Assembly (NCBI RefSeq): GCF_019443105.1
Contig: NZ_JAHZIJ010000010.1
Coordinates: forward strand, 62,001-126,000
Reading direction: 5' to 3'
DNA length: 64,000 nucleotides
Origin: Paenibacillus oenotherae
GTDB lineage: Bacteria > Bacillota > Bacilli > Paenibacillales > Paenibacillaceae
The notes under the pieces are model-generated. The model had not been told where the DNA came from and did not search any database. It worked only from the letters and a program-made list of their open reading frames with translations. The stretch's first letter is position 1. Each line of letters starts with the position of its first letter. A program made the position numbers and the translations under genes. This document shows, one piece after another, positions 9,106 through 17,567 of this stretch.

Positions 9106-9291
9106 TTACAGGCGGATATCGAGATTACCGCCCAAGTGGGGTTGTACGCTCTGCTCCATCATCTTGATGAGCAGTTGGCCTTGAAGCTGCATATTATCCA
9201 GCGATTTCGCCATTACAGCGATTCCCGCCTGCTGCTTCAGCTGCGCCATTGCTTGTCCCGATGCTGCCGCGCTGATGCTTTGGATGTCCAT
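9106..9291 (-). CDS. YjfB family protein
   Basis: This small gene encodes 61 residues beginning MDIQSISAAASGQAMAQLKQ, followed by a methionine- and glutamine-rich helical stretch and a C-terminal GGNLDIRL. It matches the YjfB family, which has been described as putative motility-associated protein in Bacillus and relatives; its role is not known. The start is placed at 9291 because AGGAGG lies nine bases upstream, while the ATG at 9300 touches that ribosome site. The opposite-strand frame over the same bases has no family features. Confidence 0.75.
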   Translation of the reverse strand: MDIQSISAAASGQAMAQLKQQAGIAVMAKSLDNMQLQGQLLIKMMEQSVQPHLGGNLDIRL

Positions 9292-9451
9292 TATGTTCAT
9301 CCTCCTGGGTTGTTATCGCGTCATCGGCGACGTTCTATCTAGCCGATAGGTTTTGTATCGGTTTTTTGCAACCGGCACTTTAGAGCATTAGGTTAAAATG
9401 GTATGCTATATAAGCCGATGTCTATTATTCCACTCCCCCGGAGGTACTAAG

Positions 9452-10324
9452 ATGAACCCTTATGAAGTAGCGAAATACGAGAGCGCCTATACGTTCTACA
9501 CACTGAAGGAAGAGCGCACGAACTCATCTGTGACGATCTGTCCGCAGCGGGGCGGCATCGCTACAAGCTGCCTGCTGAACGGCGTAGAACTGTTCTACAT
9601 GGAGGAGGATACCCTCCTGGATCCGGCAGCGAACATTCGCGGTGGGAATCCCGTGCTGTTCCCCATCTCCGGCCAGCTTGAGAACGGCCGCTACGAATGG
9701 GAAAGCAAGTCCTATACGATGCGCAATCACGGCGTTGCACGCAACCGCCCATGGGAGGTCGTCTCCACCTCGGAGAAGGACGAGGCTGCCGTGACGCTGC
9801 GGCTGCGCAGCGATGACAGCACGCGGCTGGAGTATCCTTTTGACTTCGAGCTGCTGTTTACGTATGCCTTGAAGGACGGTGTGCTTCATATCAGACAGCT
9901 TTACCGCAATCTGTCGAACCGCAGCATGCCATTATATGCCGGATTCCATCCTTACTTCCGCACCAACTCCAAACAGCTCGTATATGCAACCGACGCAACG
10001 CGCTATCTCGATTATAACGACCACACGGTCAAAGCGATTGACGGCCCCCTCTCCATTGAAGGGTTGAAGGAATCCGTCGCCTTGCTGGATGCGCAGCAGC
10101 CCACAATCGCATTCCCTGCCCCAGACAGCGGCACGATCTGGATGAAATACAGTGATCTCTTCAAATATGTCGTGCTCTGGCAGGTGGACGGCAAACCGTT
10201 CGTATGCGTCGAGCCATGGATGGCGCTTAATGCCGAGCTCAACCGCAAGGATGAACTGCCAATGATCGGGGCGGAGGAGACGCTGGAGGCGTCGCTGTCC
10301 ATCGGTTATCAGCTCGCGGAATAA
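9452..10324 (+). CDS. Aldose 1-epimerase family protein
   Basis: The 290-residue product, started at the ATG with GGAGGT seven bases upstream, shows the aldose epimerase/LacX plan: an early CPQRGGIATSCLLNG, then GGNPVLFPISGQL, NHGVARNRPWEV with the conserved NHG histidine, and YAGFHPYFRTN with the second catalytic-type histidine; a glutamate lies near the C-terminus (GAEETLEASLSIGYQL). These enzymes interconvert alpha and beta anomers of sugars in the cytoplasm. The exact sugar (galactose or a hexose 6-phosphate) cannot be told. It stands alone between convergent neighbours. Confidence 0.85.
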   Translation: MNPYEVAKYESAYTFYTLKEERTNSSVTICPQRGGIATSCLLNGVELFYMEEDTLLDPAANIRGGNPVLFPISGQLENGRYEWESKSYTMRNHGVARNRPWEVVSTSEKDEAAVTLRLRSDDSTRLEYPFDFELLFTYALKDGVLHIRQLYRNLSNRSMPLYAGFHPYFRTNSKQLVYATDATRYLDYNDHTVKAIDGPLSIEGLKESVALLDAQQPTIAFPAPDSGTIWMKYSDLFKYVVLWQVDGKPFVCVEPWMALNAELNRKDELPMIGAEETLEASLSIGYQLAE

Positions 10325-10361
10325 GCCAATTCAGCAACCCGGGCTCCCGCAAGCAGCACAA

Positions 10362-11372
10362 TCAGGCTCCGCCTTGTTCGCCGCTTCTGCAGAGCAGAAT
10401 TTGCCGTTCGAACCGCCCTTTGCGGACAATGCAGCGGTCCAGAATCTGCAAGCCGGCTTGCCCGATAGACGCATCGACTGCTTCCGTTGTGACGATGAGC
10501 AGCCTGTCTGCTAGTCTGGCCCCGCTCTGAAGCATGGACAGCCGTTCTTCGACCGACATTTTGGAGCATAAATTATAAGGCAGATCAATGATCGCCGTAT
10601 CGTAACGTCCCGTCAATGTACGCATATCCGCAAGCCGGACGACGTCCGGCATGCCGAAATGCGCCAGATTAATCCGCGCGCCGCGAACTGCGAGGGGATT
10701 GATATCTGCTCCGGCAATATCAATCCCCATTGCTGTTGCTTCTATAACGACCGTGCCGATACCGCAGCAGGGATCAATGACGCGCACGCCTTCCGGCTGC
10801 GGAACGGCTATGTTCACGATCGCTCTGGCTACCCGTGTGCTTAATGCCGTTGAATATGGCCGAGGCTTCTCATTATGCTTCAGCCACTCCGGCTCGCTCT
10901 TCCTGTATTCCCCGAACAGCCACTTGCCGTGCGCATAAGCCACTCCGAACAAACGCTCCGGCGTCCTCATCTCGGCTTGCCCCTGTATGCTCCGCCCAAT
11001 CTGCCGTTCAGCCGCTCTCTTGTCCTCATAGGACACACTGCCGTCGGTATCTATAAAGCATACCTTGAAGGTCGCCTTGTTCAGCCCTATTCCTGCTGCG
11101 TATTCCGCAATGCTTGCAACATCCGCGCCTTGAGCCCGGATCGCCAGCTTGTACCGGATAAAGGGACTCCGGCCAAGCCCGACATCCCTATCGCTGATCA
11201 GGCAGCCGCCCTCGGCGATACTTCCGAATAAGGCCCGCAGCTCCATCGCGCACAATTCCGCCTCATCCTCATGATAAGCGACCGCGTACAAATATTCGCG
11301 GGACAACTTCTCTGAGACGCTGGCCTGCAGGCTCGTCTCCTGGTTCATGTACCTGTGCATTGCTGCAACCAT
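10362..11372 (-). CDS. TRM11-like RNA (guanine-N2) methyltransferase
   Basis: The start at 11372 has AGGA eight bases upstream and lies after the corA stop; an earlier ATG would be inside corA. The 336-residue product has an N-terminal half with a THUMP-like region and a C-terminal Rossmann methyltransferase domain: VIDPCCGIGTVVIEA binds SAM, GADINPLAVRGARINL follows, and the catalytic loop reads IIDLPYNLCSK in place of the usual DPPYG. That arrangement matches the Trm11/TrmG10 group which methylates guanine in tRNA. The D-LPY variant suggests related but not identical chemistry. The two minus-strand genes corA and this one are probably cotranscribed. Confidence 0.75.
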   Translation of the reverse strand: MVAAMHRYMNQETSLQASVSEKLSREYLYAVAYHEDEAELCAMELRALFGSIAEGGCLISDRDVGLGRSPFIRYKLAIRAQGADVASIAEYAAGIGLNKATFKVCFIDTDGSVSYEDKRAAERQIGRSIQGQAEMRTPERLFGVAYAHGKWLFGEYRKSEPEWLKHNEKPRPYSTALSTRVARAIVNIAVPQPEGVRVIDPCCGIGTVVIEATAMGIDIAGADINPLAVRGARINLAHFGMPDVVRLADMRTLTGRYDTAIIDLPYNLCSKMSVEERLSMLQSGARLADRLLIVTTEAVDASIGQAGLQILDRCIVRKGRFERQILLCRSGEQGGA

Positions 11373-11398
11373 CCGTTCTTTCCTGATAGTAGAATCGA

Positions 11399-12349
11399 TT
11401 ATTTGAACCAGCCCTTCACCTTGAACCAGAGGAACATCCCAAGCCCCAGACCGCCCATAATTCCCAGCACGATATAATATCCGAACGGCCAATTCAGCTC
11501 TGGCATACGGTCAAAATTCATGCCGTATATCCCCGCGATGAATGTAAGCGGCATGAAGATCGTCGTAATAACAGTCAGCGTCTTCATGATCGTATTCATC
11601 CGGTTTGAGCTGAGCGACATATAATGATCCCTCATATCCGAGGTCATATCGCGGTTGGAATCGACCATCTCCGACAGCTTGAGCAGATGATCATGAATAT
11701 CGGTGAAGAATACCAGATACTCCTGCAGCCCCTCAATGCGCTGTGAATTAATAATGCGATACAGCAGGTCTCTCATCGGAATAATGGTTTTGCGAAGCTT
11801 GAGCAGCTTCGTTCTCGTCTGGAACACCTGGCTCAGGGCGCTCTGGTCTGTGCGGCTGTCATCGGAGGTATCGAATTCGAGCAACTGATCCTCAATCGCA
11901 TAGACAGCGGGAAAATAGTGGTCTACCATTTTATCGATAACAGTATAGGCAGCCTGCAAATAACCGTACGGTTGCGGCGGCGGCATAATTCCCACCTTCG
12001 ACCAAGCCTCGTCAATCACCTTCAGCGGCTGCAGATGGAAGGTAACGAGGTAGCCGCGTCCGATGAACATGTCCACCTCTTCGGCCTGCAGCGTTCCTTC
12101 ATTAAGAGCATGCAGCACGAAAAAATGAACATCCGTATAATGATCCATCTTCGGCCGTTGCAGAAACATGAGACAGTCCTCGATCGCCAGCGGATGGAAA
12201 TGAAAATACTCGTCCAGCAGCTTCGATTCCGCCTCTGAAGGCTCGCTGAAATCAGCCCAGAACCAGCTGACCTCATTCCGGTCTATATCCTGCAGCGGGA
12301 TATTCTCATAGATTTCATGATTTTTCGTTACAATGAGTGTGCGAATCAT
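11399..12349 (-). CDS. corA: CorA family magnesium transporter
   Basis: The 316-residue product has a large cytoplasmic N-terminal domain rich in charged helices and two C-terminal membrane helices (about residues 255-278 and 288-310). The signature GMN of CorA follows the first helix, in FIAGIYGMNFDRMPEL. CorA pentamers carry Mg2+ and some divalent metals down the membrane potential. The ATG is preceded by GAGGAAG. It lies 26 bases upstream of the methyltransferase gene. Confidence 0.93.
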   Translation of the reverse strand: MIRTLIVTKNHEIYENIPLQDIDRNEVSWFWADFSEPSEAESKLLDEYFHFHPLAIEDCLMFLQRPKMDHYTDVHFFVLHALNEGTLQAEEVDMFIGRGYLVTFHLQPLKVIDEAWSKVGIMPPPQPYGYLQAAYTVIDKMVDHYFPAVYAIEDQLLEFDTSDDSRTDQSALSQVFQTRTKLLKLRKTIIPMRDLLYRIINSQRIEGLQEYLVFFTDIHDHLLKLSEMVDSNRDMTSDMRDHYMSLSSNRMNTIMKTLTVITTIFMPLTFIAGIYGMNFDRMPELNWPFGYYIVLGIMGGLGLGMFLWFKVKGWFK

Positions 12350-12411
12350 ACCGACTCTTCCTCATCCCGGTTTTATTCCCCATTGTAGCATTGCTTCATT
12401 CGGCGAATCAA

Positions 12412-13203
12412 TCAAGGAAGGACGAGCGCCGCCGTTCGCTCCTCCCGGGCTTCAGCGGTCCCCACTTCCAGCAGCTGCATAATATGCTGGCGCAGATGAA
12501 TGAACTCCGCGCTTGTCCGTCTCCTCGGCCTAGCCAGCTTGATGGGCAAGATAGAGCGAATCCTGCCGGGATGCGGACTCATAATAACGATCCGGTCAGC
12601 CAGGAACAGCGCTTCCTCCACATCATGCGTCACGAGCAGGTAGGTCATCCGTTCCGTCTGCCAGATGCGGACCAGCTCCTCCTGAAGCCTCTGCCGCAGC
12701 AGCACATCAAGCGCTGCGAACGGCTCATCCATGAGCAGCAGCTTCGGCCGCAGGCATAATGCTCTGGCCAAGGCTACACGCTGGCGCATCCCTCCTGACA
12801 GCTGGCCAGGATACAGCGAGCCCGCTCCGGTCAGTCCCATAAAGCGCAAGTATTCGTCAATCCGCAGCTTCCGCTCCTGGCGGGAGCAGCCTTTGATCGT
12901 CAAGCCAAATGCGATATTTTGTCTCACCGTCAGCCAAGGGAAGAGGGCATAATCTTGAAAAATAAACCCCCGATCCGTGGACGGTGCGCCGACAGGCACA
13001 TCATCACATCTCACAGCACCTGCATCGGGCTGCTCGATCCCTCCTATCAGCTTCAATAGCGTGCTCTTGCCGCAGCCGGAAGGTCCAACAATACAGATGA
13101 ATTCTCCTGAATCTACACGAAGGGAGATGCTATCGAGCGCCGTTATCTTCATGCCCGTTCCTGCCTGATAGGTCTTGGATACCCTGTCGATATCTATTCG
13201 CAT
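12412..13203 (-). CDS. ABC transporter ATPase, sulfonate/nitrate/taurine type (SsuB-like)
   Basis: The 263-residue ATPase has Walker A GPSGCGKST (residues about 40-48), the Q-loop DYALFPWLTV, signature LSGGMRQRVALARAL, Walker B LLLMDEPFAALD and the switch histidine in LLVTHDVEEAL. FPWLTV and the overall length fit the TauB/SsuB/NrtD group. It is the last gene of the operon that starts with the AprA-like flavoprotein and works with the permease and binding protein just upstream. The transported ligand is probably a small sulfonate-like or other anionic compound but this is inferred from the family only. Confidence 0.88.
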   Translation of the reverse strand: MRIDIDRVSKTYQAGTGMKITALDSISLRVDSGEFICIVGPSGCGKSTLLKLIGGIEQPDAGAVRCDDVPVGAPSTDRGFIFQDYALFPWLTVRQNIAFGLTIKGCSRQERKLRIDEYLRFMGLTGAGSLYPGQLSGGMRQRVALARALCLRPKLLLMDEPFAALDVLLRQRLQEELVRIWQTERMTYLLVTHDVEEALFLADRIVIMSPHPGRIRSILPIKLARPRRRTSAEFIHLRQHIMQLLEVGTAEAREERTAALVLP

Positions 13204-13284
13204 CCCATCCCGCCCCTCTCATCGTCCTGCATATATTTCACTTGCAGTGCCCGCTAATGCCATCGGCACCGTGGCGGCCTGTTC

Positions 13285-14115
13285 TCACTTCCAGCGGATG
13301 ACTGTGCGCTCTACTGCTCTTACCAACGCCGAAGAGGCGTAGCCAAGCAGCCCGATAGAGAACATGCCAATGATCGATTCGTTATAATCCAGCAGATGGT
13401 AAGCCTGCCATGTTGCATACCCGATTCCTGTCTGCCCGGACATCATCTCGCCTGTAATGACACCCATCCACGAAGCACCGATTCCTACCGACAAACCAGT
13501 AAAAATACCAGGCGCCATCGCAGGCAGATAAATTTTCCACACAACACGAATCGGACCGCATCCCAGGCAATGTGCCGCCTGAACAAGCGACTGCGGCACC
13601 TGCCTTGCCGCATCCCGACAGCACAATAGAATGGGGAAGAATGCACCCACAAAGGTAATAAATATAATGCTGCTTTCTATCGTTGTGAAAAGCAGCATCG
13701 CAACAGGCAGATAAGCGATGAGAGGGATGGGGCGAAACAGCTCCAGATTAGGAAACAGCAGATCGCTCGCTCTCGGTGACAGGCCTATCCACAGCCCCAG
13801 CGGAACCGCAAAGGCGAGGCCCAGCAGAATGCCGGCAGCAACCCTGAAAACGCTGGCCAGAATATCGTTGTAATACTGCTGCTTCATCAGATCAACGCGC
13901 CATGCCCCCAGAATATCAAGCGGCTTCGGCAGGTTGCCGAATTGCAGCGGATACTGAATGTTGTAATGCACGAGCACATGCCAGGCCAAGAGGAAGAGCA
14001 GTACAGAAGCGGTGCGCACCGCGTACGCAGTCGCGCGCTTCCGCTTCTTTGCGTTCTTCCATCCCAGAGGAAGTACGGCTTGGGCTTGGCGTTCTACTCC
14101 CATCTCGCCCCCCAT
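13285..14115 (-). CDS. ABC transporter permease, SsuC/TauC-like
   Basis: Started at 14115, one base after the binding-protein stop and nine bases after AGGGGAAGG, the product has 276 residues with about six membrane helices. The typical EAA loop appears as VQAAHCLGCGPIRVVWKIYLPAMAPGIFTGLSVG, which contacts the ATPase. PIPLIAYLPVAMLLF is also typical of this permease class. It forms the membrane channel of the transporter encoded by the operon. Confidence 0.87.
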   Translation of the reverse strand: MGGEMGVERQAQAVLPLGWKNAKKRKRATAYAVRTASVLLFLLAWHVLVHYNIQYPLQFGNLPKPLDILGAWRVDLMKQQYYNDILASVFRVAAGILLGLAFAVPLGLWIGLSPRASDLLFPNLELFRPIPLIAYLPVAMLLFTTIESSIIFITFVGAFFPILLCCRDAARQVPQSLVQAAHCLGCGPIRVVWKIYLPAMAPGIFTGLSVGIGASWMGVITGEMMSGQTGIGYATWQAYHLLDYNESIIGMFSIGLLGYASSALVRAVERTVIRWK

Positions 14116-14116
14116 C

Positions 14117-15238
14117 TCAATAGACCTTCCCCTCAATCCAATCTCCCTGCAGCTCCTGATCAGTCAGATAGGCCTTGCCTTGGGATGCAAGAGCTTCACG
14201 CAGATAGCTGTCATCAATGAATGATTCCAACGGCAGCTTCTTCTTCAGCTTGCCGATCTCCGCCAGAAATTCAGCACTGCCGGTTAGTGTCGCAACATCC
14301 TTATTGTAGATCACCGCATCAAAGCGGATATGGTCCACCATACGCTGACATACCTCGCGCGGAAACTTGCTCTCTGCCTGGAATATTTCAACCGTCTCAT
14401 CCGGGTGCTCGGCAATAAAGACATGAGCCTCATGAAGTGCCCTGAGAAAGGCAAGCGCATAGCTCTTGTTCGCCTCCACCCAATCACGATTCGCCACAAC
14501 TCCGGTCAAATAATCAATCTCCGTCGCCTCTCCCGGCAGCAGAAGCTGGCCGATGCCGCGATGCTGAATCAAGCTGGGATAAGGCTCCCACGTAGAATGC
14601 GCAATGATCTTATTCTGCTCGATGCTCTGCATGCCGATTGTGACGGACTGGTCAACAATTGTGACCTCATCAACCAAATCCTTCTTCCTCAGCGCTTCCA
14701 GCAGCATCCGGTGAGAGCTGCTTCCGATCGGCGTCGAGACGGTCTTGCCTGCCAGATCTTCGATCCTTCCAATGCCGCTTCCATTCGGGACAACGATGGC
14801 TTGATTCCGTCCGCCCTTGCCTTTGCCGTCTATGGCCAGGAAGACTGAGCGGTAATTCGCCTGGCTGATGCCCATCACACCATTAAGCAGGGATGGCATA
14901 TCGCCAAGGAATGACAGCTGGATTTTGCCACCGTTCATATTGTTGTTGAGAACAGACCCGGCCGGAGCGTCGAACCATTCAACCGTGACCTTGTCGCTTG
15001 GGGCCAGCTCCTTGAGATGCTTCTCGAATAATTGCTTATTCTTAATGACAAGCGCTCCCCAAGTCTGGGCGGTCGGGGACTGATAACCAATCGTAATCGT
15101 CGCCTGCTTATTCTCCACTCCATCTGCCTTGCCGATCGGGGGTTTCTCACCGCCTTCCGTAGAGCAGCCCTGAATCAAGAGGAGAGCTGCGCCAAGAGAA
15201 GCTAGCACTATCATCAGCTTTCGAGCCCGGTTTTCCAT
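14117..15238 (-). CDS. ABC transporter substrate-binding lipoprotein, SsuA/NMT1-like
   Basis: The 373-residue protein starts with a lipoprotein signal (LLLIQGC lipobox, cysteine near residue 25) and would be anchored outside the membrane. The binding fold opens with ITIGYQSPTAQTWGALVI and includes VEWFDAPAGS, LSFLGDMPSLL, STWEPYPSLI and IDYLTGVVANRDWV. The same pattern recurs in the sensor half of the divergent regulator (17568-18785). Compared with standard SsuA it shares the order of motifs but the ligand-contact residues cannot be read without a structure. AAGGAAGG stands upstream of the ATG. Confidence 0.88.
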   Translation of the reverse strand: MENRARKLMIVLASLGAALLLIQGCSTEGGEKPPIGKADGVENKQATITIGYQSPTAQTWGALVIKNKQLFEKHLKELAPSDKVTVEWFDAPAGSVLNNNMNGGKIQLSFLGDMPSLLNGVMGISQANYRSVFLAIDGKGKGGRNQAIVVPNGSGIGRIEDLAGKTVSTPIGSSSHRMLLEALRKKDLVDEVTIVDQSVTIGMQSIEQNKIIAHSTWEPYPSLIQHRGIGQLLLPGEATEIDYLTGVVANRDWVEANKSYALAFLRALHEAHVFIAEHPDETVEIFQAESKFPREVCQRMVDHIRFDAVIYNKDVATLTGSAEFLAEIGKLKKKLPLESFIDDSYLREALASQGKAYLTDQELQGDWIEGKVY

Positions 15239-15278
15239 AGACAGACAACCTTCCTTTCATAAAAAAATCATCCTGCGA

Positions 15279-15515
15279 TCATCGAACCAAATACGGAATA
15301 TGAACACGGACAGCATCAACCGGACAATCCGTCTGGCAAGGTGTGCAATACCAGCATTCATCGTATTTCATATAGGCCTTGCCGTCCTTGTCGAGCGCCA
15401 GAATGCCCATCGGGCATACCTGCACGCATATATCGCAGCCGATGCATTTGTCGCGGTCGATGATGACGCTCGCCTCTGCACGCTGCTGAACATAATGGGC
15501 GGAATAGTTGCTCAT
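15279..15515 (-). CDS. Two-cluster 4Fe-4S ferredoxin, AprB-like
   Basis: This 78-residue protein has two complete cluster motifs: CIGCDICVQVCP and CWYCTPCQTDCP, both C-x2-C-x2-C-x3-CP. Its start overlaps the flavoprotein stop as ATGA. The pairing with an AprA-like flavoprotein matches the layout of adenylylsulfate reductase, where the B subunit passes electrons to the flavin, but it is half the length of dissimilatory AprB and lacks its tail. It most likely serves as electron carrier for the upstream enzyme. Confidence 0.88.
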   Translation of the reverse strand: MSNYSAHYVQQRAEASVIIDRDKCIGCDICVQVCPMGILALDKDGKAYMKYDECWYCTPCQTDCPVDAVRVHIPYLVR

Positions 15516-17212
15516 GCCGTTGTCCCTCCTGCAACTCCAGTTCTAGTCTCCAATACATAAGGCGGAAGCTCCTTCGTAGACAGCTCAATCTCGCCGTCCC
15601 CGCCTTTCTTGACGATAACCCGCTTCATCCAGTTGGCATCATCCCGTTCAGGATAATCCAAATAATAGTGGTAGAAGCCCCATCGGCTTTCTTTGCGGAA
15701 CAGCGATGCGCTTGCCATCATCTCCGCACAATCGACGATGCTGTGAATCTCCAGGGCACGGCCAAGTTCATGCGGATCACGCGCGCCAAGCAGCTTCAAG
15801 TCCTCCTTGCGGAAATGCCGGATCTTCTCCAGCGCAAGCTCCATCTTCGTTGTCGTCTTGGGCGGCATAAGGTACTGCGTTACAATACGGCGGATTTTGT
15901 ACTCCACCTGCTGATGCGGTACGCCATCGGCATTCGCAGACAGCGCTTCAATCCGCTTCCGCTCTGCCTCTATCTGCCCCTGGTTCGGCTCCACCCTCGC
16001 CGTGCTGGCAGCGAATGCTGCCGCATTGACGCCTGCAATCTTGCCGAACGTCAGGGCGCCAAGCAAATATTGATGCGGCACGCAGGCCATGTCCCCTGCC
16101 GCGTATAATCCGCGAAGCGAAGTTTCCGCTTCGTGATTGACGAGGACGCCGGACGCGCTGTGCCCGCTGCACAGGCCGACCTCGGAGAAATTCAGCTCCA
16201 CCATGTCTGTGCGATAATCTTTGCCGCGCCCGGCATGGAACAGATCACGGCTTGGGCGTTCATTATGGTGAAGGATCGCTTCGATCTTGCTCACCGTCTC
16301 GTCATCCAGATGCGTCAGCTTCAGAAAGAGCGGCCATTCACCCTTGTTGGCAAGCTTCCACATGTTCATAATGAGCTCGCCGCTCCAATAGTCGCACCCT
16401 GTCACCCGCTCTCCCTTGGCATTCGCCGTGTAGCCGCCGAACGGACCGGCTACGTACGCACAGGCAGGGCCGTTATAATCCTTCATCGTCGGATTGATCT
16501 GATAACACTCGATCCCAGTCAGCTCTGCCCCGGCATGGTAAACCATCGCGAAGCCTTCTCCGGAATTAGTCGGATTCTCGTAGGTGCTGTACAGATAACC
16601 CGAGTCGGTAAGCCCCATTCGCCCCGCTGCGCCTGCGGTGAGAACTACCGCCTTCGCCTTGACAATTACCAGCTCGCCGGAATTCACATCGAGCCCGAGC
16701 GCTCCGACGACTTGATTGCCTTCTGTCAGCAGCCTTGTCGCCATGACACGGTTGATGACTTTGCAGCGGTGCTGCTTGACCTTCTTCGCCAGAATCAGCT
16801 TCAGGTTGCTTGCTTTGGGCATCGGCAGCACGTACCTCCCTTTGCGGTGAACACGGTACACCTCGTAATTGCCCTCGGCATCCTTCTCGAAGTCAACCCC
16901 CCAGCTGTCCAGCTCCTGTATGATGGGATAACATTCGCTGGCCTGCCGATATACCGCCCGCTGGTCAATGATGCCGTCATTGGATTCCGTTATCTCAAGC
17001 GTATACTCCTCAGGTGTCGCTTTCCCCGGCACAACGGCATTATTGAGCCCATCCATCCCCATGCTTATGGCCCCGCTTCGGCGAATATCGGCCTTATCCA
17101 GCACCAGCACATTCAGCTGAGGCTGAGCCTGCTTGGCCTTTATCGCAGCCATTGTTCCTGCTGTGCCACCCCCGATAATAAGCACATCCGTTTCGTACAT
17201 TCTTGTTTCCAT
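15512..17212 (-). CDS. AprA-like / fumarate reductase-type flavoprotein
   Basis: The product is about 566 residues when started at 17212; two earlier starts either lie inside the terminator hairpin or touch the ribosome site. The FAD fold is DVLIIGGGTAGTMAAIKA, followed by DIRRSGAISMGMDGLNN, which resembles the SGA(V)AxGLxAIN stretch of AprA, and later GLYAAGDMACVPHQYLLGA. The C-terminal region has the helical domain of this superfamily. Known members reduce APS to sulfite or fumarate to succinate. With the ferredoxin and SsuABC-like transporter in the same operon, a redox step on an imported organosulfur or similar compound is likely, though the substrate is unknown. No separate membrane anchor subunit is present. 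Confidence 0.75.
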   Translation of the reverse strand: METRMYETDVLIIGGGTAGTMAAIKAKQAQPQLNVLVLDKADIRRSGAISMGMDGLNNAVVPGKATPEEYTLEITESNDGIIDQRAVYRQASECYPIIQELDSWGVDFEKDAEGNYEVYRVHRKGRYVLPMPKASNLKLILAKKVKQHRCKVINRVMATRLLTEGNQVVGALGLDVNSGELVIVKAKAVVLTAGAAGRMGLTDSGYLYSTYENPTNSGEGFAMVYHAGAELTGIECYQINPTMKDYNGPACAYVAGPFGGYTANAKGERVTGCDYWSGELIMNMWKLANKGEWPLFLKLTHLDDETVSKIEAILHHNERPSRDLFHAGRGKDYRTDMVELNFSEVGLCSGHSASGVLVNHEAETSLRGLYAAGDMACVPHQYLLGALTFGKIAGVNAAAFAASTARVEPNQGQIEAERKRIEALSANADGVPHQQVEYKIRRIVTQYLMPPKTTTKMELALEKIRHFRKEDLKLLGARDPHELGRALEIHSIVDCAEMMASASLFRKESRWGFYHYYLDYPERDDANWMKRVIVKKGGDGEIELSTKELPPYVLETRTGVAGGTTA

Positions 17213-17242
17213 ATTGGAATTCATCCTTTCGTAAGGGAGGAT

Positions 17243-17347
17243 AAAAAAAGAAGACACAGAGACTCGCCCGCTTCAGCGAATGCCTCTGTGTCTCCGGCTG
17301 ACCGGTAGACTCTACTTATAATCCCCAGTTGTTCCATCGGGTTTATG
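17243..17347 (-). promoter_or_regulatory. Structured leader with intrinsic terminator ahead of the flavoprotein operon
   Basis: On the minus strand a hairpin GACACAGAG / CTCTGTGTC (17292-17284 with 17261-17253) is followed by a run of seven Ts (17249-17243), all before the start codon at 17212. Just upstream a second hairpin, GTCT-A-CCGG TCAG CCGGAGAC (17310-17290), shares its last three bases with the terminator's first arm, so the two compete. This is the layout of transcription attenuation. It does not match the consensus of SAM, T-box, TPP, guanidine-I or purine riboswitches as I know them. Confidence 0.55.
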
Positions 17348-17382
17348 GCGCTAACTTTAGCACCCCCCCAAACCACTGTCAA
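17347..17382 (-). promoter_or_regulatory. Promoter and operator-like dyad of the flavoprotein/ABC operon
   Basis: Minus-strand TTGACA (17382-17377) and TAAAGT (17359-17354) are 17 bases apart. The dyad GGCGCTAACTTTAGCACC (17347-17364) covers the -10 box; its core GCTAA-CT-TTAGC is perfect. It is a plausible binding site for the divergently encoded regulator, by position only. Confidence 0.55.
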
Positions 17383-17567
17383 CGAAGGGACGAACATTGC
17401 GCACGAATGAGGAGCAATGCGGATGAAACCCTTATTTTTCAACTCTATACGCCCTGCCCTGACCCTTTCAACCGTATTGAATATTTGCCGACTTATCGAT
17501 ATGATGATGTTATATAGTATACTTATTGCATCGGAATAATAAGAATAAAAGGAGGGAAGTGTCTGCC

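Noticed and set aside
9034-9342. Plus-strand frame of 102 codons overlapping the speE-like stop
   Set aside because: It runs through a terminator hairpin and lies opposite the YjfB gene, which has a ribosome site and family features.
16133-17308. 391-codon frame opposite the flavoprotein gene
   Set aside because: It is antisense to a clearly conserved enzyme, has no ribosome site, and its composition mirrors the codon bias of the real gene.
17243-17347. Known riboswitch (SAM, T-box, TPP, guanidine-I or purine)
   Set aside because: The leader lacks the conserved core of each of these classes as far as I can read; kept only as an unclassified attenuator.
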